This document shows positions 4,835-9,882 of a stretch of 9,882 nucleotides of DNA, in pieces. The stretch's first letter is position 1; each line of letters starts with the position of its first letter. Both the position numbers and the translations under genes were made by a program. This stretch comes from an uncultured Pirellulaceae bacterium (GTDB lineage: Bacteria; Planctomycetota; Planctomycetia; Pirellulales; Pirellulaceae). Location of the stretch: positions 1 to 9,882 of the forward strand of contig CAKQNH010000109.1 of assembly GCA_934255105.1 (NCBI GenBank). Reading direction: 5' to 3'. Below the pieces are notes generated by a model that worked only from the letters and a program-made list of their open reading frames with translations, ran no database searches and was not told the DNA's origin.

Positions 4835-7501
4835 GTGGGCGGGCGGGGACGGCAGCTTATCAATGAATTCCGCAAAGTGCCGGGCGCACGGATTGCCGCG
4901 CTGTGCGACGTGGACGAAGTGATTCTCGACAAAGAGGTTCGCGAGCTCAAAGAGAAGAACCAGACCGTTGCCGCCTACAGCGATCTACGCCGAGTCTTCG
5001 ACGACGATCAGATCGATGCGGTCATCATCGCCACTCCGAATCACTGGCACGCCCTGGCGACCATCTGGGCCTGTCAGGCGGGCAAGGACGTCTACGTGGA
5101 AAAACCATTTGCTCACAATATCTGGGAGGGCCGACAAGCAGTGGCGGCAGCGCGAAAATACGGACGCGTGGTCCAGGTCGGCACCCAGCGTCGCTCAAGC
5201 GCAGTGGTGCAGCAGGCCCTGGAGTACGGCCATGCTGGCGAACTCGGCGGGCTGCTCCGTGCTTGGGCGATCGTTTACCGAGCCCGCGAGGGCATTGGAA
5301 ATATTTCGCAGGCGACGCCAGTTCCGTCTACCGTTGACTATGACCTGTGGTGTGGCCCCACCGAAGTGCAGCCGCTAATGCGCAAGCAATTGCACTATGA
5401 ATGGCACTGGTTCTGGTCTACCGGAAACGGTGAAGTAGGGAATAACGGAGCGCATCACATCGACATTTCACGTTGGGCGCTGAGGCAAGAGAATCCCCCT
5501 CCTCGAGTCGTCAGCATTGGAGGGCGATTCGGTTTTGACGACTGTGGAGAGACCGCCAATACACAAATTGCGTTTTTCGACTATCAACCTGCACCACTGA
5601 TTTGCGAAATCCGCAACTATCGTGCGAAGAAAGGAGTCGAATCGACCGGCAGTTTTCGCGGCACGAAGATCGGTACGGTGGTCGAATTCGAAGGAGGTTA
5701 CCTGTCGCTCGACGGCGCGATCGGCAAGGCTTTCGACGCACATGGCAAGAAGATCAAGGACTTCACAAACGATCAACCGACGGAAAGCGAAGGTGTTATC
5801 CACGCGGCCAATTTTTTAGAGGCCGTCCGCAACAAGAGCTCGGCCAACCTGAGCGCCGAGGCACAGGTGGGACAGGCCAGCGCCACCTGCTGCCATATGG
5901 CAAACGTCTCGCACCGGCTAGGCAAGCAGTTGTCCCCCGAGGTCATCGCCGATTCGCTCCGATCCAATCGCGAATTAGCCGATGCATTTGCCCTTGGCAT
6001 CCGTGTGGAGGAAGCCAGTGAGTACTTCGCTACGCTGCCCGTCCAGCGCGACGAGTGGCTCAGTCTGATGCTGCTCAATACGTACTGCGAGTTCGAACAC
6101 GTGCTCACGCCACCTGCCAAACACAGGATGCGCGAAATCATCCTGAGTTACGCGAATGGCTTGGCGCAACGCAATCTCAGCTCGATCACAGCAGACAACA
6201 ATGAAAACCACCTGCTGAATTGGAAAGTCATTTATCTTTTGTCGCAACAGAAGTTTGGCGTCCAAGATCCCTCGCGATGCGACGAGGCCAAGGAGTCGAT
6301 CAAGCGTTGGGTTCAGTACCGCATCAATCGCGGCCTAGAAGAGTTCAACTCGCCACATTACGTCGCGCGCAGCCTGCATCCGTTGTTGTTGATGTTTGAC
6401 TTCAGTGACGACGCTGCGATTAGGCAATGGGCTCAGATGGGTATCGACAGCATCCTGGGAAACTATGCGCTGCTGACCTTAAACAATGTTCGGGGCGGGC
6501 CGTATTTCCGCACGATCTTCACCGACAGTTTCCCAGATATTGCCCCGCGAGACGAGAATCGAAACGGCTTCGACGACCACCTTTACGAAACCGGCTATTT
6601 GCTGTTCGGAAACTGCGCACCCCCTCGCTACCGCAAGAACGACTACCACTTCCTCGTCCCCTGCATCGCCACAAGTTCCTACCGCCTGCCCGCAGCATTG
6701 TACGAGCTCGCCACCAACAAACAGGCGCGAGGAAATTATGAAGTCAAAGCGCGGCGTCGCGATCGATTTGGGCAAATTTACAACCTGTACTACACCATCA
6801 CGCCAGCTTATAGCTTGGGTGCGCTGCAAGACCGAGTGCCGCTTGACAACTTTCACAGCGGAGCCTCGCGGCCCGTGGATCACTGGAATAACCAAATCTG
6901 GGAGCTGACATTTGCCGACCCCTTAAAAATCCTCGGTCCCAAACGAAACCTGCTGTCGCTGAACGTCGAAAGGCAGAATCCCAATACCGCGAATATGCAA
7001 TTCAAGAACGTCCTGTTTTACAAAGGGGAGTTCCTGGACTACAACAGCAATTTGTCCGACAATGGTGGTTCCTATTCGACGGAGCCGGCGGGGGACAAAG
7101 CACTTCACTTCTGGTCCGTATCCACTGCAGACGCTGGCCGAGTGTACGTCGGAATCATCGACTATGCCCGAGCGGGAGGCGGCATTCTCGAAGTTGGCTT
7201 AGAGGCCGACTATCCCAGCTTCACTGCTTTCCAAGAACTGCTTCGGCGCGCCGATAGTCAGTGCAGTCAGACCGGTCTGGTGACTCGGTACGTCAGCACG
7301 AAAGGGGATGCAATTGAGTACGATCACGGCAATGCCACGGTCAACGGTAAGCCTTTCGCTCTGAAGGATTACGCGACCTATGAAGGCCCGCTCGCCAAAT
7401 CGGGCTGGGATGAAGGAGTCATGGAGTTCTCGATCAACAGCCAATCCTTGCGACTAGACGCCCGAGATTTGGAGCATCCTCGTCGAACGGTTTCGAATTG
7501 A
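4835..7501 (+). CDS. Gfo/Idh/MocA oxidoreductase fused to a toroid-like C-terminal domain, 5' end defective
   Basis: From the GTG at 4835 the product is 888 aa, about twice the usual Gfo/Idh length of 350-450. Family members oxidise or reduce sugar derivatives with NAD(P). Residues 1-370 show the family: VIIATPNHWHA (63-73), the EKP motif (89-91), DYDLWCGP (168-175), HYEWHWFWSTGNGE and NNGAHHIDISRWAL (about 203-216) with the catalytic-type His/Asp. The glycine loop is incomplete because strand 1 lies upstream of this start. After SNRELADAF (about 377-385), typical of the domain's end, the sequence changes to helical pairs (NENHLLNWKVIYLLSQQ; SPHYVARSLHPLLLMFDF) to about 620, then beta-rich sequence to 888. 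I infer an alpha-toroid plus beta-sandwich of the heparinase/polysaccharide-lyase kind, but no catalytic residues can be assigned. It may be a true two-domain enzyme or two genes fused by deletion; without strand 1 its dehydrogenase activity is doubtful. It converges on the FAD oxidoreductase gene. Confidence 0.8.
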   Translation: MGGRGRQLINEFRKVPGARIAALCDVDEVILDKEVRELKEKNQTVAAYSDLRRVFDDDQIDAVIIATPNHWHALATIWACQAGKDVYVEKPFAHNIWEGRQAVAAARKYGRVVQVGTQRRSSAVVQQALEYGHAGELGGLLRAWAIVYRAREGIGNISQATPVPSTVDYDLWCGPTEVQPLMRKQLHYEWHWFWSTGNGEVGNNGAHHIDISRWALRQENPPPRVVSIGGRFGFDDCGETANTQIAFFDYQPAPLICEIRNYRAKKGVESTGSFRGTKIGTVVEFEGGYLSLDGAIGKAFDAHGKKIKDFTNDQPTESEGVIHAANFLEAVRNKSSANLSAEAQVGQASATCCHMANVSHRLGKQLSPEVIADSLRSNRELADAFALGIRVEEASEYFATLPVQRDEWLSLMLLNTYCEFEHVLTPPAKHRMREIILSYANGLAQRNLSSITADNNENHLLNWKVIYLLSQQKFGVQDPSRCDEAKESIKRWVQYRINRGLEEFNSPHYVARSLHPLLLMFDFSDDAAIRQWAQMGIDSILGNYALLTLNNVRGGPYFRTIFTDSFPDIAPRDENRNGFDDHLYETGYLLFGNCAPPRYRKNDYHFLVPCIATSSYRLPAALYELATNKQARGNYEVKARRRDRFGQIYNLYYTITPAYSLGALQDRVPLDNFHSGASRPVDHWNNQIWELTFADPLKILGPKRNLLSLNVERQNPNTANMQFKNVLFYKGEFLDYNSNLSDNGGSYSTEPAGDKALHFWSVSTADAGRVYVGIIDYARAGGGILEVGLEADYPSFTAFQELLRRADSQCSQTGLVTRYVSTKGDAIEYDHGNATVNGKPFALKDYATYEGPLAKSGWDEGVMEFSINSQSLRLDARDLEHPRRTVSN

Positions 7502-7508
7502 ACGAAAA

Positions 7509-9641
7509 TTACTCGCTTACCAGAACCAATTGCAGCGCATCGACGATGACGAACCCTACGGTTTGCCTGTTGCTGATAGTGATCGTCGTTTCGACTCCAC
7601 TCTCTAGCTTGACGATTACAACGAGCTTGAAATGCACTCCCGACGGCAACGGCTGGGTTTGATCTACGGTGAACTCGCTTTCGTGGGAGCCACTGCTGAC
7701 GGTTACTGGAACCGCTGTGGCGCGGGTCTCGTGCGCTGAGTAGGCCATCAGCAATTGATATGTGCCCGACTTCGGCGCATTGAGTCGGAAGGTAGCCACT
7801 GCACTACCGTCGCCTGTTTCAGTGCCACCGGGCTGGCCGCTAAAAATATAGCCTTGGCCAATGTGCGGTTTGAAATTCGTCGATCGAGTCCACTCGCCTG
7901 TCAGCTTAGCTGTTGCATCATCCAGCACGATGCCCGGCAGAGTCTTCGGGTCGATGGCTCCCGTTGCCGCCAGCAATTCGGCGACGACCGGCAGTTCGAG
8001 AACCTGGCCTTGCGCCAATAGTCGCTGGCGAAGTTGTGTATAGGGCAGTTCCTGCACGGCCATGTCACTCTTAGCCGCCAACGCCGCAGCGATGCCGGCG
8101 CTCTGGCCGATGATCATCCATGTTCCTTCGATCCGCAACGACGAGATGCCTACATGCGTGCACGATAGCGCGACCGGCACGAGCAAGTTGTCGCACTGCT
8201 CGGGTTGAGGCATGATCGAGCGGTAGGGGACGTGGTACGCATAACCCTGTCGGAGCATCTCGCGCCTGACGGGGAAGATCGTCCCTTCGTTGATCACGCC
8301 CCCGTCCTTAAGCGCCACGCGCTGACAGTCGTGCGAATCGATCGGGAACGACGAAACCGCAATTGGGTCATCTTTGCTCGGCGATTCGAGAATATCTTTC
8401 TGGCTGATGACATACATCCCCTTCATGCGCCGCGACTCGCGAACATAGAGCGCAGGCGAGAAATGGTCGTAGCTCGCGAACTCGTCTTTGCACAAGCCGA
8501 GCTTGGCGTATTGGTTGCGAACCTCTTCGGGCACCGCTGGATCGGTCGTGAGGAAGCGATAGAACTCCAGCGTGTACTGCTTGTATGCTTCCCAGATCTT
8601 CTTTCGTTCCGCTGCGTTAGCCGAGTGCCAGTCGTTCCCACCGCCGACCAGCCCCAGTGAGAACTGCCCTCCAATGGAGTTATTGCCGTCGAGCTTGTCG
8701 CCGGGGAGCGGATAGAGATCGAACCCGACGCGCACGCCAGCCTGCACCGCGCGGCGGACGACTTCGAACCGAGCCGGGTCGTAGCTGGCCGGTTCGGGCA
8801 TTGGCACGCGGTTGTCCGGATCTTCCGTCAGGCACAATCGGAAACTGTAAGTCATCACGTTACGGTCCCCCTGCTCTTCGGGTCCGGCATCGTCGGTCGT
8901 GACCAGTGGCAGCAGATTGCCTTCGTCGTCAAAGCCATTGACGTCCATCTTCTGCTTGGGGTAATGCTTGCCGGCCAGCGACTCGCCGTATTCCGCACGC
9001 CCCTCGCGGCCGATCGTCCAGCTCACCCCGGCGGCCGCCATCAAATCACCCTCGTACGTGCCGTCAACAAAGACCTTGGCTGTGAACGTTCCATTGTCGG
9101 TGACCAGCGACGTGATCCGCGGGCCGTCTTTTGCAACCGACTTGAGATGGCTTTCAGTTTTCACCTTGACCCCGGCCTCATCCAACATCTGCATGGTCAC
9201 GCGCATCGCGACGTGTGGCTCAAAGGTCCACCGCGATTGATCCTTCACATCGGGAAAGTAGGGGGCGTCGAGCCCGCGATCCGTGTAGTCTTTGACCACA
9301 CGCGTATGCCACTCCTCGAACAGTCCCCTCACCGTGCTGCGGACCATCTGGTTAGAATCGCAGTGGCTCAATCCGCCCGTGTTCAACCCGCCGACATGAT
9401 CCGTCGGTTCCAGCAGAATAACCGTAGCACCCTCCCGCGCCGCTGCGATCGCAGCGCAAAATCCCCCCGGAGTCGAGCCGTAGACGACAACGTGAGCTTC
9501 GTTTTCGGCCATACCCTTCTGGCCGCTGATCGCCAACACAGCCATCGCAAGTAGGAAGCGTCGCATTAAATGTGTCAAAGGCCGTTGCATTTTATTAAAT
9601 TGCATCTTGTTGAATTGCATCTTCTTAAGTTGAGAGCTCAC
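7509..9641 (-). CDS. Secreted FAD-dependent oxidoreductase with golvesin/xanthan-lyase-like C-terminal domain
   Basis: With the GTG at 9641 the product is 710 aa. A signal peptide lies within residues 26-45 (MRRFLLAMAVLAISGQKGMA), with likely cleavage after GMA. The FAD domain starts at once: HVVVYGSTPGGFCAA with the glycine loop at about 55-60 and Glu78 in ILLEP for the FAD ribose. Next come HVGGLNTGGLSH, VDGTYEGDLMAAAGVSW, YVRESRRMKG and the second FAD motif GTWMIIGQSAGIAAALA (506-522), as in the FAD_oxidored family common in planctomycetes. Residues about 574-708 form a beta-rich module (TGEWTRSTNF, GSAVATFRLNAPKSGTYQLLMAYS, FVIVDALQLV) like the golvesin/xanthan-lyase accessory domain, probably carbohydrate binding. 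The substrate is unknown; a glycan or sugar is likely. I chose GTG 9641 because AGGAG lies 8 nt upstream. In-frame alternatives are ATGs at 9689, 9620, 9605, 9590 and 9566. Confidence 0.88.
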   Translation of the reverse strand: MSSQLKKMQFNKMQFNKMQRPLTHLMRRFLLAMAVLAISGQKGMAENEAHVVVYGSTPGGFCAAIAAAREGATVILLEPTDHVGGLNTGGLSHCDSNQMVRSTVRGLFEEWHTRVVKDYTDRGLDAPYFPDVKDQSRWTFEPHVAMRVTMQMLDEAGVKVKTESHLKSVAKDGPRITSLVTDNGTFTAKVFVDGTYEGDLMAAAGVSWTIGREGRAEYGESLAGKHYPKQKMDVNGFDDEGNLLPLVTTDDAGPEEQGDRNVMTYSFRLCLTEDPDNRVPMPEPASYDPARFEVVRRAVQAGVRVGFDLYPLPGDKLDGNNSIGGQFSLGLVGGGNDWHSANAAERKKIWEAYKQYTLEFYRFLTTDPAVPEEVRNQYAKLGLCKDEFASYDHFSPALYVRESRRMKGMYVISQKDILESPSKDDPIAVSSFPIDSHDCQRVALKDGGVINEGTIFPVRREMLRQGYAYHVPYRSIMPQPEQCDNLLVPVALSCTHVGISSLRIEGTWMIIGQSAGIAAALAAKSDMAVQELPYTQLRQRLLAQGQVLELPVVAELLAATGAIDPKTLPGIVLDDATAKLTGEWTRSTNFKPHIGQGYIFSGQPGGTETGDGSAVATFRLNAPKSGTYQLLMAYSAHETRATAVPVTVSSGSHESEFTVDQTQPLPSGVHFKLVVIVKLESGVETTITISNRQTVGFVIVDALQLVLVSE
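9585..9623 (-). repeat. 15-bp tandem repeat (2.6 units) with an ATG in each unit
   Basis: On the minus strand two full units, AAGATGCAATTCAAC and AAGATGCAATTTAAT, are followed by a partial AAAATGCAA. They encode K-M-Q-F-N, K-M-Q-F-N and K-M-Q just ahead of the signal peptide of the FAD oxidoreductase. Each unit supplies an in-frame ATG. Because the unit is 15 bp, expansion or contraction keeps the frame and only changes the length of the n-region. Confidence 0.8.
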
Positions 9642-9649
9642 GGTCGGAA

Positions 9650-9654
9650 CTCCT
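9650..9654 (-). promoter_or_regulatory. Ribosome binding site for the FAD oxidoreductase (supports GTG start at 9641)
   Basis: AGGAG on the minus strand sits 8 nt upstream of the GTG at 9641. This is the clearest Shine-Dalgarno match I found next to a start in this window. It decides between several in-frame starts; the ATG at 9689 and the ATGs within the tandem repeat have no comparable site at the right distance. Confidence 0.55.
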
Positions 9655-9689
9655 GCTTGACAATCCTGACCAACCACTAAAGTATCCAT

Positions 9690-9882
9690 CGGCCGGGAAG
9701 TGAAAAAATAAGGTCATTCACAGAAGGTCTCGGTTAAGACACAAAAACCGCCAAAAAAGGTTACAGAAACTTTATCGGATGCGTAATCCATCTGCGGCGT
9801 GCACCTGTTTTGGTTCAACGGTAAATGGAAACGGCCGTGCATTGAGTTAGCGAGTTGAGTAAGGCTTCCGTGCGTTATTTTC
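9690..9882. other. Upstream region of the FAD oxidoreductase, no gene seen
   Basis: This AT-richer end of the window should contain the promoter of the minus-strand FAD oxidoreductase. I see no coding frame and no pair of -35/-10 boxes with good spacing. An ACGGCCGT palindrome occurs near 9830, but it is too short to call an operator. Confidence 0.4.

Noticed and set aside
4695..4922. 75-codon forward frame ahead of the Gfo/Idh gene, considered as its displaced leader
   Set aside because: The product shows no signal peptide or twin-arginine motif and continues out of frame beneath a conserved Gfo/Idh segment, so it does not look like the missing N-terminus.
8205..8660. 151-codon forward frame opposite the FAD oxidoreductase
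   Set aside because: It is the antisense of conserved FAD-domain sequence, rich in Arg and without any domain pattern.

Overview
The window looks like chromosome of a planctomycete, most likely in or near the Pirellulaceae (Rhodopirellula/Blastopirellula type). This is an inference from gene content: a TadE / vWA-TadG / TadE trio, a planctomycete-style Gfo/Idh/MocA oxidoreductase, a secreted FAD-dependent oxidoreductase with a golvesin/xanthan-lyase-like C-terminal domain, moderately high GC, weak Shine-Dalgarno use and wide gaps. No RNA genes, CRISPR arrays, transposases or phage genes were seen.

Region 1 (1-1871, +) is the 3' part of a membrane-anchored protein of unknown function. It has an acidic Ala/Pro-rich spacer and two copies of a module of about 75 residues that resembles an STN/secretin N-domain. 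Its 5' end lies outside the window.

Region 2 (1872-2354) has no convincing gene. It holds a small family of palindromic (REP-like) repeats: one near-perfect 22-bp-arm hairpin, a second copy about 300 bp away with the same left arm, and a decayed arm between them.

Region 3 (2355-4597, +) is a compact Tad-type operon: a TadE-like pseudopilin, a TadG-like protein with a complete vWA MIDAS, and a second TadE-like protein with a Lys/Pro-rich tail. The last two genes abut. The Tad ATPase, platform proteins, secretin and prepilin peptidase are not here, so they must be supplied elsewhere if the trio works as a pilus or envelope complex.

Region 4 (4598-7501, +) is a gene fusing a Gfo/Idh/MocA dehydrogenase to about 490 residues that look like an alpha-helical toroid plus beta-rich domain, as in heparinase-like polysaccharide-active proteins (inferred fold). 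Its first Rossmann strand lies in frame upstream of the first usable start codon, with no ATG/GTG/TTG/CTG before a TGA. The 5' end is therefore broken, frameshifted or started unusually.

Region 5 (7509-9641, -) is the convergent secreted FAD oxidoreductase, ending 7 bp from the fusion gene. Its start lies in a cluster of candidate codons that includes a 15-bp tandem repeat. The two oxidoreductase genes plausibly act on carbohydrate substrates, but nothing in the sequence ties them to the Tad trio. The last 190 bp hold no recognisable gene.
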